This document shows, in pieces, positions 1 to 8,553 of a stretch of DNA of 64,000 nucleotides. How positions within the stretch are numbered: the stretch's first letter is position 1; every line of letters starts with the position of its first letter. The notes below the pieces were generated by a model. It saw only the letters and a program-made list of their open reading frames with translations, ran no database searches and was not told the origin of the DNA. This stretch comes from an uncultured Clostridia bacterium (lineage in GTDB: Bacteria > Bacillota > Clostridia > Oscillospirales > Acutalibacteraceae): assembly GCA_946499275.1 (NCBI GenBank), contig CAMMRL010000006.1, positions 1 to 64,000 on the forward strand, written 5' to 3'. Position numbers and translations under genes: made by a program.

Positions 1-55
1 AGATTTTTTGTTTTCCGGCTGATGGTACTCATCCTTTCGCCGTTTTTCGCTAATA

Positions 56-82
56 CCGCCGGGAGAGAACCCCTCCCGGCGG
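56..82 (-). terminator. hairpin just downstream of pyrD
   Basis: A 10-bp GC-rich inverted repeat (56-65 pairs with 73-82, 7-nt loop) starts 10 bases past the pyrD stop. There is no clear U tract on the minus strand after it, so it may be a weak terminator, an mRNA 3' end stabiliser, or an intercistronic hairpin before a further pyr gene (pyrE, for example) beyond the window edge. Confidence 0.4.
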
Positions 83-91
83 CAGTAGATT

Positions 92-1003
92 TTACCATTC
101 GGAAAGCGTGCCGGTCAATTCAGTGATGCTGTCCAGCCCGCTTTTTTCCGCATAGGCCGTCATACCGTCGATGATTTTCACGCATGCCATCGGGTCGCGG
201 AAGCTGGCCGTCCCCACCTGGACGGCGGACGCCCCGGCAATCATCATCTCCACGGCATCCTCCCAGGTGGAGATGCCTCCCATACCGACCACCGGGATTT
301 TCACCCGCTTATACACCTCCCGCACCATGCGGACGGCGACCGGGAACACGGCCGGGCCGGACAACCCGCCGGTATTGTTATGCAGAATCGGCCGGCGGGT
401 GCGGATATCGATCCGCATGCCGGTCAGGGTATTGATAAGGGACAAGGCATCCGCCCCGGCCGCTTCCGCCGCCGCCGCAATGTCGCCGATACTGGTGACG
501 TTTGGGGTCAGCTTTACCATCAGCGGCTTGCCGCAGCGCTTTTTCACTTCGCCCGTCACCTGCGCCACGCTGTCGCAGGAGGTGCCAAAATTCACCCCGC
601 CGTGCTTGACGTTAGGGCAGGAAATGTTCAGCTCGATCATGTCCACGTCGGAATCGTGCAGCCGTTCCGCCATCGCGCAGTAATCCTCCACCGAATTCCC
701 GGCGATATTCGCAATAGCCGCCGTCCCCTGCTGCTTCAGCCAGGGCAGATATACCGACAGGAACATCTCCACCCCTGGGTTCTGAAGGCCGACGCTGTTC
801 AGCATTCCCGAAGGAGTTTCCGCGATGCGGGGCGCATGGTTGCCTTCCCGCTCTTTGAGCGTGGTCCCTTTGCAGGATACGCCGCCCAACCGGGAAACCG
901 GATAAAACTCATTGTATTCCATCCCATAGCCAAAGGTACCGGAAGCGGCGATCACCGGATTTTTCAGCGTTACGCCGCAAAGGGTGACCGACATATCAGG
1001 CAT
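92..1003 (-). CDS. pyrD: dihydroorotate dehydrogenase B, catalytic subunit
   Basis: 303-aa FMN-binding TIM barrel that oxidises dihydroorotate to orotate, the fourth step of UMP synthesis. Visible motifs are NSVGLQNPG (residues 69-77), the active-site stretch ELNISCPN ending at residue 131 with Cys129, VKLTPN (163-168), and the C-terminal phosphate-binding GMGGI segment followed by ASAVQVGTA. The length fits the type 1B family, whose NAD-linked partner PyrK is encoded immediately upstream with an 8-nt overlap. AAGGAGG lies 9 nt before the ATG at 1003, fixing the start. It is the last gene of the pyr operon inside this window. Soluble heterotetramer with PyrK expected. Confidence 0.96.
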   Translation of the reverse strand: MPDMSVTLCGVTLKNPVIAASGTFGYGMEYNEFYPVSRLGGVSCKGTTLKEREGNHAPRIAETPSGMLNSVGLQNPGVEMFLSVYLPWLKQQGTAAIANIAGNSVEDYCAMAERLHDSDVDMIELNISCPNVKHGGVNFGTSCDSVAQVTGEVKKRCGKPLMVKLTPNVTSIGDIAAAAEAAGADALSLINTLTGMRIDIRTRRPILHNNTGGLSGPAVFPVAVRMVREVYKRVKIPVVGMGGISTWEDAVEMMIAGASAVQVGTASFRDPMACVKIIDGMTAYAEKSGLDSITELTGTLSEW

Positions 1004-1772
1004 CCCAATCCACCTCCTTTGAATCGAAGACAGGGCCGTTCAGACATACACGGGTACGGTGCGGTCCGTCCTTATCCTTTGTCTGGCACACACAGCCCAG
1101 GCAGGCGCCTACGCCGCAGCCCATGCGTTCCTCCATGGAAACATAACAGGGAATCCCCACCGTTTCCGCCAGCCTAGCCACGCCCCGCATCATCACCTTC
1201 GGGCCACAGGTGTAAACCACATCGCAGGGATGATCCTGCAGATGCCATTCCAGCGCCTGAGTGGTGAAGCCATGGAAGCCCGCGGATCCGTCGTCGGTAC
1301 AAAGAATAGTTTTCGCTCCGGCGGTCTCAAAATCCGCCTGCAGGATCGCAGCAGAAGCGCTGCGGAAGCCGGTGATCACCGTCGCATTCGCACCGTAAAA
1401 ACGGGCCGGAGGCAAAAGGGGCGGCGTACCGATCCCCCCGCCGACGAATACCGCTTTCTTGTTCGGATCCGTCAACGGGAAACCGTGGCCCAGCGGACCG
1501 ACCAAATCGATCCGTTCCCCGGCTTCCCGCCCAGCCAGCCAATCCGTCCCCTTTCCCCGTATCTCAAACACGAGACGAAGAATGCCCAGCGACGCGTCGA
1601 ACCCGGCGATCGAAATCGGCCGACGGAGCTGATAGCCGTCGCAAAGCACGTTCACAAACTGTCCGGCCGACGCCGCCCCGGCAATCACCGGGGCCGACAG
1701 CACAAAACTGAATATTCCCGGTGCGAGTTCGCTTTTGTTTAGAAGCTTTGCCATTTCCTGCGTATAACGCAT
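996..1772 (-). CDS. pyrK: dihydroorotate dehydrogenase B, electron transfer subunit
   Basis: 258-aa FAD/[2Fe-2S] reductase subunit that passes electrons from PyrD to NAD+. The N-terminal half is a ferredoxin-reductase-like FAD barrel, with RRPISIAGF as the FAD contact. The middle GGGIGTPPLL is the nucleotide-binding loop. The C-terminal cysteine cluster (CGVGACLGCVC, then a last Cys in RVCLNGPVF) is the iron-sulfur site typical of PyrK. The open frame extends to 1811, but GAGAGG sits 7 nt before the ATG at 1772, and homologues begin with a similar peptide. Overlap with pyrD implies translational coupling. The pairing marks an NAD-dependent enzyme rather than a fumarate- or quinone-linked one. 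Confidence 0.95.
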   Translation of the reverse strand: MRYTQEMAKLLNKSELAPGIFSFVLSAPVIAGAASAGQFVNVLCDGYQLRRPISIAGFDASLGILRLVFEIRGKGTDWLAGREAGERIDLVGPLGHGFPLTDPNKKAVFVGGGIGTPPLLPPARFYGANATVITGFRSASAAILQADFETAGAKTILCTDDGSAGFHGFTTQALEWHLQDHPCDVVYTCGPKVMMRGVARLAETVGIPCYVSMEERMGCGVGACLGCVCQTKDKDGPHRTRVCLNGPVFDSKEVDWDA

Positions 1773-1863
1773 AATGGTTCCTCTCTTTCGCGGCAAGATA
1801 ACTTTTTCCAATACAGAGCGGCCCCGCGATGCAGAGCCGCTCTACGCCTAGTATGCCCGTATT

Positions 1864-4800
1864 TTATACCTTAGTAATATCGATTAAGTCCACATCGTTC
1901 ATCGTCTTGTCCAGTGCCAGGCAGCGCACCATCGCGCTCGCCGTGTCCACCGAGGTAAAGACCGGAATCGCGTGTTCAATGGCCAGGCGGCGCATCTGTA
2001 CGCTGGCAAGCTTCGGGTCGCGGCCATGCGCATCGGTAGATAGGATATAATCGATTTTCCCGCTTTCAATCAAATCCACAATGTTCGGATGTTCCTCGTG
2101 CATCTTCCGCACAGCGGAGGCTGGGATCATCTGCTTATTGAGAAGGTTCGCGGTCCCCGCCGTCGCGTAAAGGCTGAATCCCTGCGACAGGAACTTATCC
2201 GCCAAGCTAATCGCTTCCTGCTTGTCGGAATCCCGGACGGTGATCAACACGCCGCCGCTTTTTTTCATCTTGTATCCCGCGGCGATCAGCCCTTTGAACA
2301 GTGCGTCGTCAAAGGTCTTGGCAAGGCCAAGCACTTCACCGGTGGATTTCATCTCCGGCCCAAGCTGGACATCCAGGTCGCGCAGCTTTTCAAAACTGAA
2401 CACCGGCACCTTGACCGCCACATAATCCGCCTCCGGCACAACGCCGACGCCGTATCCCATATCGCGCAGCGGTTCGCCGAACATGCAACGGGTCGCCAAT
2501 TCCACCATCGGCACGTTGGTCACCTTGCTGATATACGGCACCGTACGCGAGGACCGGGGATTCACCTCGATTACATAAACTGTATCCTGATACACGACGT
2601 ACTGGATATTGACCAGGCCGACCACCTTCAGCGCCTTGGCCAGGCGGCCGGTGTAGTCGATGATGGTGTCCTTGACCTTCTGGCTGAGCGTCTGGGAGGG
2701 ATACACCGAGATCGAGTCACCCGAATGGACGCCCGCCCGCTCGATATGCTCCATAATGCCAGGAATGAGGTAATCTTCGCCATCGCAGATGGCTTCGACT
2801 TCCACCTCTTTGCCCATTAGGTATTTGTCGATGAGTACCGGATTTTCCAGCTTGTGGGATGTAATGATGCCCATATATTCCCGTACGTCATTTTCGTCGT
2901 ATGCAATGATCATGTTCTGCCCGCCGAGCACATAGGAGGGGCGCAGCAGCACCGGGTAACCCAGCGCATCCGCCGCTTTTACCGCTTCCTCCGTCTCAAA
3001 GACGGTGGTGCCCTGCGGACGCGGGATGCCGCACTGTTCCAGCAGCTCGTCGAACCGCTCGCGGTCCTCCGCCGCGTCGATGCTGTCCGGCGGCGTCCCC
3101 AGGATCCGTACGCCTTTTTCCACCAGGTGCTTCGTCAGCTTGATGGCGGTCTGGCCACCGAACTGCACCACCACCGCTTCCGGCTGCTCGGTCGCCAGCA
3201 CGTTGTCCACATCCTCGGGCGTCAGCGGGTCGAAATACAGCCGGTCGGCCGTGTCGAAATCGGTGGAAACGGTTTCCGGGTTGTTATTGGCGATGATCGC
3301 CTCGTACCCCAGCTTTTTCAGGGTGCGGACGCAGTGGACGGAGCAATAGTCAAACTCGATGCCCTGGCCAATCCGGATTGGGCCGGAACCGAACACTACC
3401 ACCCGCTTTTTCTTGGAATTCAGCCGCGCGCGGTAAATTTCCGCCTCGTTCTCCTCGTCCCAGGAGGAGTAGAAGTACGGCGTTTCGGCCACGAATTCTG
3501 CCGCGCAGGTATCCACCATCTTATAGGCGGCCGAGCGGGAAACCGGCGGCTTCTGGCCCGAAAGGCGTTCGATCGTCTTATCCAGGAAGCCGAGCTTTTT
3601 CGCCCGCATATAGGTTTCCTCGTCCAGCGGGACGGATTTGAGCTCCTTTTCCATAGCGGCCAGGCGGTTGAGCTTGCTGAGGAACCAGCGGTCGATCTTG
3701 GTCATCTCGAAAATCTCGTCGGCGGTCATAATTCCGCGGGTGATCGCCTCATAAATTGCGAAGATCCGCTCGTCGTCCATTCGGGCGATGATCTCCCTGA
3801 TCTCTTCGTCGCTCTTCTTCGCAAGCTTCGGCAGGCTCGGCGTATCGATCCCCAGTTCAATAGACCGCACCGCCTTCATAAAGGCAATCTCAAAGCCGGC
3901 GCCGATGGACATCACCTCACCGGTCGCCTTCATCTGGGTACCCAGGCGGCGGTCGGCGTAAACGAACTTGTCAAACGGCCATTTTGGGAACTTGATAACG
4001 CAGTAATCCACCGCCGGCTCGTTGCAGGCGTAGGTCTTGCCTGTCACCGCGTTCACAATTTCGTCCAGCCGGTAGCCAATCGCGATTTTGCACGCTACCT
4101 TGGCGATCGGATAGCCGGTCGCCTTGGACGCCAGGGCGGACGAACGGGACACACGGGGATTCACCTCGATCACCGCGTATTCGTTGCTGTCCGGCTTTAG
4201 GGCGAACTGCACGTTGCAGCCTCCCTCCACGCCCAGCGCGGTCACAATATTCAGCGCGGCGGAACGCATCATGCGGAACTCCGAGGCGGTCAGGGTCTGA
4301 GCCGGGGCGACTACGATGGAGTCGCCGGTGTGCACGCCGACCGGGTCGACGTTTTCCATGGAACAGACCTCGATGCAGTTGCCCACGCCGTCGCGGATCA
4401 CCTCGAACTCGATCTCTTTCCAGCCGGCCACGCTTTTTTCAATCAGCACCTGATGGATCAGAGAAGCGCGCAGACCGCCGGCGCAGATTTCGTTCATCTC
4501 TTCGTCGTTGTGGACAAAGCCGCCGCCGGTGCCGCCCAGGGTATAGGCAGGACGAACCACCACCGGATACCCGATGGTATGGGCGAATTCCAGCGCGTCC
4601 TCAACCGATTCCACCACTTTGGAGGGGATACAGGGTTCCCCAATAGAAAGCATGGTGTCCTTGAACGCCTGGCGATCCTCCGCTTTCCGGATGGTTTCAG
4701 GATTGACGCCCAACAGTTTCACGCCGCGGCTGGTCAGAAAATCGCCTTCGGACAATTCCATCCCGATATTCAGGCCGGTCTGGCCGCCCATGTTTGCCAG

Positions 4801-5058
4801 CACGCTATCCGGCTTCTCGATATCAATAATCCGTTTCACTGTATCCAGGGTCAGAGGTTCGATATAAATCTTGTCCGCCATGGTTTTATCGGTCATGATG
4901 GTCGCCGGGTTGGAGTTGACCAGCACCACCTCCAGCCCTTCCTCACGCAGAGCGCGGCAGGCCTGGGTTCCGGCATAGTCGAATTCCGCCGCCTGGCCGA
5001 TCACGATCGGCCCGGAGCCGATTACTAGAACCTTTTTCACATCGTCGCGTTTTGGCAT
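1864..5058 (-). CDS. carB: carbamoyl-phosphate synthase large subunit
   Basis: 1064-aa synthetase with the usual duplicated ATP-grasp halves. Each half opens with a GSGP(I)xIGQ(A/G)xEFDY motif (near residues 12-26 and again near 560), and each carries the ATP-grasp proline-rich loops and ENPRVSRSSALASKATGYP or NPRSSRTVPYISK blocks. A C-terminal MGS-type allosteric domain follows. It makes carbamoyl phosphate from bicarbonate, 2 ATP and ammonia. Nothing in the synthetase motifs looks damaged, which matters because its partner CarA has lost its glutaminase residues. The ATG at 5058 is preferred over 5064 because AAAGGG is 9 nt upstream of it. The gene starts 90 nt after carA. Confidence 0.96.
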   Translation of the reverse strand: MPKRDDVKKVLVIGSGPIVIGQAAEFDYAGTQACRALREEGLEVVLVNSNPATIMTDKTMADKIYIEPLTLDTVKRIIDIEKPDSVLANMGGQTGLNIGMELSEGDFLTSRGVKLLGVNPETIRKAEDRQAFKDTMLSIGEPCIPSKVVESVEDALEFAHTIGYPVVVRPAYTLGGTGGGFVHNDEEMNEICAGGLRASLIHQVLIEKSVAGWKEIEFEVIRDGVGNCIEVCSMENVDPVGVHTGDSIVVAPAQTLTASEFRMMRSAALNIVTALGVEGGCNVQFALKPDSNEYAVIEVNPRVSRSSALASKATGYPIAKVACKIAIGYRLDEIVNAVTGKTYACNEPAVDYCVIKFPKWPFDKFVYADRRLGTQMKATGEVMSIGAGFEIAFMKAVRSIELGIDTPSLPKLAKKSDEEIREIIARMDDERIFAIYEAITRGIMTADEIFEMTKIDRWFLSKLNRLAAMEKELKSVPLDEETYMRAKKLGFLDKTIERLSGQKPPVSRSAAYKMVDTCAAEFVAETPYFYSSWDEENEAEIYRARLNSKKKRVVVFGSGPIRIGQGIEFDYCSVHCVRTLKKLGYEAIIANNNPETVSTDFDTADRLYFDPLTPEDVDNVLATEQPEAVVVQFGGQTAIKLTKHLVEKGVRILGTPPDSIDAAEDRERFDELLEQCGIPRPQGTTVFETEEAVKAADALGYPVLLRPSYVLGGQNMIIAYDENDVREYMGIITSHKLENPVLIDKYLMGKEVEVEAICDGEDYLIPGIMEHIERAGVHSGDSISVYPSQTLSQKVKDTIIDYTGRLAKALKVVGLVNIQYVVYQDTVYVIEVNPRSSRTVPYISKVTNVPMVELATRCMFGEPLRDMGYGVGVVPEADYVAVKVPVFSFEKLRDLDVQLGPEMKSTGEVLGLAKTFDDALFKGLIAAGYKMKKSGGVLITVRDSDKQEAISLADKFLSQGFSLYATAGTANLLNKQMIPASAVRKMHEEHPNIVDLIESGKIDYILSTDAHGRDPKLASVQMRRLAIEHAIPVFTSVDTASAMVRCLALDKTMNDVDLIDITKV

Positions 5059-5148
5059 CGTCATCTACCCTTTCTATCCTGAGGAAGTCTCCGGGGCAAG
5101 CCCCACGGGGAGGAAATCCCTTACGAAATCTTTGGACTGCCGAGGAGC

Positions 5149-6237
5149 CTAGTTCTTGCTTTGGGCCAGCATACCGGCAAATTCTTCGAAAATGCAGGCC
5201 GTATCCTGATAACCGCGGCCGTTCGACGGCTCAAACTGCACGGTCATTGCCGGTGCCGCCTTATAGCGGATACCTTCCACCGTGCCGTCGTTGACGTTGC
5301 GCAAAAACGCATCCGCCCGTTCGGGATCGATACTTTCCAGCGCCACGGCATAGCCGTGATTCTGCTCGGTCGTCATCACCCGCCGGGTTTCCTCGTTGCG
5401 CACCGGCTGGTTGCTGCCGCGATGGCCGACCGGCAGCTTTTCAATCCGGAATCCGTTGGCCACCGCCATAAGCTGGTGCCCCAGGCCCCAGCCGAAAAGC
5501 GGCTTCCCACTCTTCATCAGTTCGCGGATGATCTCGATGATCTCCGGATTGTCCCATGGATCGCCCGGGCCGTCGGACAGGACGATACCGTCCGGATCAG
5601 CGGCCAGGATCGCCGGCGCCGAGGTATAGGCCGGATAGACGACACAGGTGCATCCCATTTCCATAAAATGCGGAAGGATGGAGCGACGGAAACCGTAATC
5701 CGGAATTGCCAGGGTGTATTTCGTGTTTTCTGCTTCGTAGCGCTGCGGTTCGTTCACCGTGATCTGCCCCACTGCCGGCGGGACGCGGTAACCTTCCAGG
5801 CGGGCGAACAACTCATCCCGGTTGTCCAGGGATTCCGCGATGACGCCGTTCATCACGCCGTGGTCGCGGATATGCCTGGTGAGCGCGCGGGTATCGATCC
5901 CGCACAGGCCGACAATCCCACGCTGCTTCAAATACTCATCCAGCGTGACAAATTCATGGGCGTCGGTGGGTTCCACACACCACTCCCGCACGATATACCC
6001 GCTGGCCATCAGCTTGGAAGGCGCTTCAGGATCCACGCCGCGGTTGCCGATGAGCGGATAGGTCTGCACCACGATCTGGCCGGAATAGGTAGGGTCCTGC
6101 AGAAGGTCCTGATACGTAGTCATATCGGTGTTGAACACCACTTCCCCTACCGCCGAGCCTTCTGCCCCCATGGCATATCCCTTGTAGGTGGTGCCGTCCT
6201 CCAGCAGGAGGTAAGCGGTTTTCATCTTTTTGTCCAT
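5149..6237 (-). CDS. carA: carbamoyl-phosphate synthase small subunit with a degenerate glutaminase triad
   Basis: 362-aa homologue of CarA: N-terminal CPSase small-chain domain (TYQDLLQDPTYSGQIV near residues 41-56) and C-terminal class I glutamine amidotransferase domain. Family enzymes have FGxCLGHQ with the nucleophile Cys (E. coli C269). Here the stretch is FGWGLGHQ and the codon at 5485-5487 is GGC, Gly. The family HPE motif (H353, E355) reads EPS here: GAG at 5230-5232 and TCG at 5224-5226. Glutamine-site elements GPGDP, LGHQ and QNHGYAV remain. So the fold is kept but the catalytic triad is gone. The expected role is structural/allosteric support for ammonia-dependent CarB, as in ammonia-type CPSases. 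GGGGAG lies 9 nt before the ATG at 6237; the frame is open to 6312. Assignment is sure; loss of glutaminase activity is inferred. Confidence 0.93.
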   Translation of the reverse strand: MDKKMKTAYLLLEDGTTYKGYAMGAEGSAVGEVVFNTDMTTYQDLLQDPTYSGQIVVQTYPLIGNRGVDPEAPSKLMASGYIVREWCVEPTDAHEFVTLDEYLKQRGIVGLCGIDTRALTRHIRDHGVMNGVIAESLDNRDELFARLEGYRVPPAVGQITVNEPQRYEAENTKYTLAIPDYGFRRSILPHFMEMGCTCVVYPAYTSAPAILAADPDGIVLSDGPGDPWDNPEIIEIIRELMKSGKPLFGWGLGHQLMAVANGFRIEKLPVGHRGSNQPVRNEETRRVMTTEQNHGYAVALESIDPERADAFLRNVNDGTVEGIRYKAAPAMTVQFEPSNGRGYQDTACIFEEFAGMLAQSKN

Positions 6238-6321
6238 AATTGCACTCCCCATTCCTTCCACGCGATATATTCGAACATTCGTATATGTCAGGGATAACGC
6301 TTTCCCCGTCAAACAAGCGGC

Positions 6322-7236
6322 CTACAGCGCACCCAGGATATCGTCCCGCATCCGCAGGGCTTCCCGCCGGGCCGCGCCAGCGTAATCCTCCGGCGCACAG
6401 CCTTCCTTTTTCCAGGCGCAGAGGATGCCGCGGGAGGAATTGATCACCGCGCCCAGGCCATCCTTGTCAAACGCGCCCGCCACATCCGCCGCGCCGCCTC
6501 CCTGGGCCCCGTAGCCGGGCACCAGGAAGAAGGTATGTGGCAGCGCCGCCCGCAGTTCACTGAGTTGGGCAGGCCAGGTGGCTCCCACCACCGCGCCGAC
6601 CCCGGAATAGCCGTATTTTCCCGGAAGCTGTTCGCCCCACTGCTCGCACAGTTTTCCCATCCGGCGGTACACCGGCTCGCCGTCAATTGGTTTGTCCTGC
6701 AGTTCCCCGGACGAAGGGTTCGACGTTTTCACCAGCACGAAAATCCCGGTGTCAAAACGGCGGCACACATCCACCAGCGGCAGGATGCCATCCGCGCCGA
6801 GATATCCGTTGACCGTCAGCGCATCCCCGCCGAAGGCCGGGATCTCCGCATTCCCCACGCGGGTGACGCCCAAATGGCCGGCCGCATACGCCTCTATGGT
6901 GGAACCGATGTCGTTGCGCTTGCCGTCAGTGATGACGAACATCCCCTTCTTCTTTGCATAGGCGATGGTTTCGCATAGGGTGCGTACCCCCGGCCAGCCG
7001 TACATTTCGTAATACGCTGCCTGGGGCTTGACCGCCGGTACGATATCGCACAGCGCGTCAATCAAACCCTTATTATAGGTGAGAATCGCCGCCGCCGCGC
7101 CTTCCAGCGTTTCTCCGTATTCGGCAAACGCGGCGCGGACGATCGGTTCCGGGATATAGTCCAGCTTTGGGTCCAGCCCCGCCACAGTTGGGTTTTTTGT
7201 CCTCTTAATTCCCTCAATCAGTCTGTCCAGTGCCAT
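6322..7236 (-). CDS. pyrF: orotidine 5'-phosphate decarboxylase (long form)
   Basis: 304-aa decarboxylase converting OMP to UMP, the last step of de novo pyrimidine synthesis. It shows the long (type 2) family features: TVAGLDPKLDYIP near the N terminus, the catalytic DGKRNDIGST (around residues 103-112) with the Lys and Asp residues of the active site, and the phosphate loop VPGYGAQGGG near the C terminus. GGGAGG is 6 nt before the ATG at 7236. The start lies inside the end of rmuC (23-nt overlap), so translation of the two is probably coupled. It is followed by carA after 84 nt. Confidence 0.95.
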   Translation of the reverse strand: MALDRLIEGIKRTKNPTVAGLDPKLDYIPEPIVRAAFAEYGETLEGAAAAILTYNKGLIDALCDIVPAVKPQAAYYEMYGWPGVRTLCETIAYAKKKGMFVITDGKRNDIGSTIEAYAAGHLGVTRVGNAEIPAFGGDALTVNGYLGADGILPLVDVCRRFDTGIFVLVKTSNPSSGELQDKPIDGEPVYRRMGKLCEQWGEQLPGKYGYSGVGAVVGATWPAQLSELRAALPHTFFLVPGYGAQGGGAADVAGAFDKDGLGAVINSSRGILCAWKKEGCAPEDYAGAARREALRMRDDILGAL

Positions 7237-8506
7237 AACTACCTCCCGATAATTCTGTATCTTCCTCTCCGCTGCATGAGCGGGTCTCTGTAAAAGAGCT
7301 TGTCCCTCCGCCGATTAGCCCTTCCGCTTCGCTGTCCGGCAGTTCTTCCACCGAACGAAGGCGGTTCTGGATGATCTCGGTCCGTTTGGCGGCCCGGCCG
7401 ATGTTCGCCGTCGCTTCCTCCAGCTTTTTCTGGGTGGCGGAGAGCGCCTCCCCAAACCGGCCGAACTCAGTTTTGACCGCGCCCAGCAGCTTCCACACCT
7501 CGCCCGACCGCTTCTGAATCGCCAGGGTGCGGAAGCCCATCTGCAAGCTGTTCAAAAAAGCGCCGAGGGTGGTCGGCCCCATAATGGTAACCCGGCAGTC
7601 CCGCTGGAGGGCGGCGCAGAGCTCCGCCCGGCGGGTGTCCTCCGCGTACAGCCCCTCGGTCGGCAGGAAGAGGATTGCGAAATCGGTGGTGTAAGGCGGC
7701 GCAATGTATTTGTCCCGGATAGTGCGGGCGCATTCCCGCACTGCCGCTTCCAACTGGCGGGAGACGGCGTCCACCCCGGAGGGATCCCCCGCTTCCGACG
7801 CTTCTACCAGACGGAGATAGCTTTCCAGCGGGAATTTGCTGTCGATGGGAAGATACACCGTCTCAACCCCGTCCTCTTTTCCGGGCAGACAGATGGCGTA
7901 TTCTACAATTTCGTTTCGGCGGGGGATTACCTTTACATTTACCCGGTACTGCTGCGGGCTGAGGAGCTGTTCCAGCAGGCTTCCGAGCGCAATTTCTCCC
8001 CAGGTGCCGCGGGTCTTCACATTGGTCAGCACCTTCTTCAGGTCGCCGACCCCGACCGCCAAAGCCTGCATTTCCCCCAAGCCCTCATATACCTTTTTGA
8101 GCTGTTCGTTTACCGTGTTAAAGCTTTCGCCCAGCCGCTTTTCTAGGGTGACGGTCAGCTTCTCATCCACCGTCTGCCGCATGCTGTCCAGTTTGCGGGC
8201 GTTGTCCTCCTGCAGGGAGCGGATGTTTTTATCCACCGTATCCTGCATCGCTGCAAGCCGCCGGTCAACCACCCGGGTCATCTGTTCAATATTCAGCCCG
8301 GTTAGCTGGCTGGTATTTTTCATCGATGTATCCACCTCCTGCTTGAGCAGGCTGAGCTGCCGGAGCATGTCGTTGCTCTGGTCCGCCATCTCCCGCCGGA
8401 GCTGTTCATAGGTAACACTGCCGCTTTTTTGCGGCATACGGATCAGGACAACCACGCACAAAATCGCCGCTGCGGCAGAAAACGCCGCCGCCAGGATCGC
8501 TATCAT
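7214..8506 (-). CDS. rmuC: RmuC-family DNA recombination protein
   Basis: 430-aa protein with one N-terminal membrane helix (about residues 2-22), a long coiled-coil/heptad region (about 30-140), then the RmuC nuclease-like domain with AVGVGDLKKVLTNVKTRGTWGE, LPIDSKFP and the ILFLPTEGLYAE stretch typical of the family. RmuC proteins limit DNA inversions and act on forked or damaged DNA; the exact reaction is not settled. It has no known part in pyrimidine synthesis, yet it is embedded in the pyr operon between pyrC (47 nt upstream) and pyrF (overlapping), so it must be co-transcribed with them. Confidence 0.9.
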   Translation of the reverse strand: MIAILAAAFSAAAAILCVVVLIRMPQKSGSVTYEQLRREMADQSNDMLRQLSLLKQEVDTSMKNTSQLTGLNIEQMTRVVDRRLAAMQDTVDKNIRSLQEDNARKLDSMRQTVDEKLTVTLEKRLGESFNTVNEQLKKVYEGLGEMQALAVGVGDLKKVLTNVKTRGTWGEIALGSLLEQLLSPQQYRVNVKVIPRRNEIVEYAICLPGKEDGVETVYLPIDSKFPLESYLRLVEASEAGDPSGVDAVSRQLEAAVRECARTIRDKYIAPPYTTDFAILFLPTEGLYAEDTRRAELCAALQRDCRVTIMGPTTLGAFLNSLQMGFRTLAIQKRSGEVWKLLGAVKTEFGRFGEALSATQKKLEEATANIGRAAKRTEIIQNRLRSVEELPDSEAEGLIGGGTSSFTETRSCSGEEDTELSGGSYGTGQTD

Positions 8507-8553
8507 TGCTGCCCTTCACCGTCCTCTCGTTTTTACGTCCGCTCTCTCCCGCT

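Noticed and set aside
2854-4200. 448-aa open frame on the plus strand opposite carB
   Set aside because: It mirrors the codon structure of carB, has no ribosome site or recognisable protein features, and is a typical antisense frame of a GC-rich gene.
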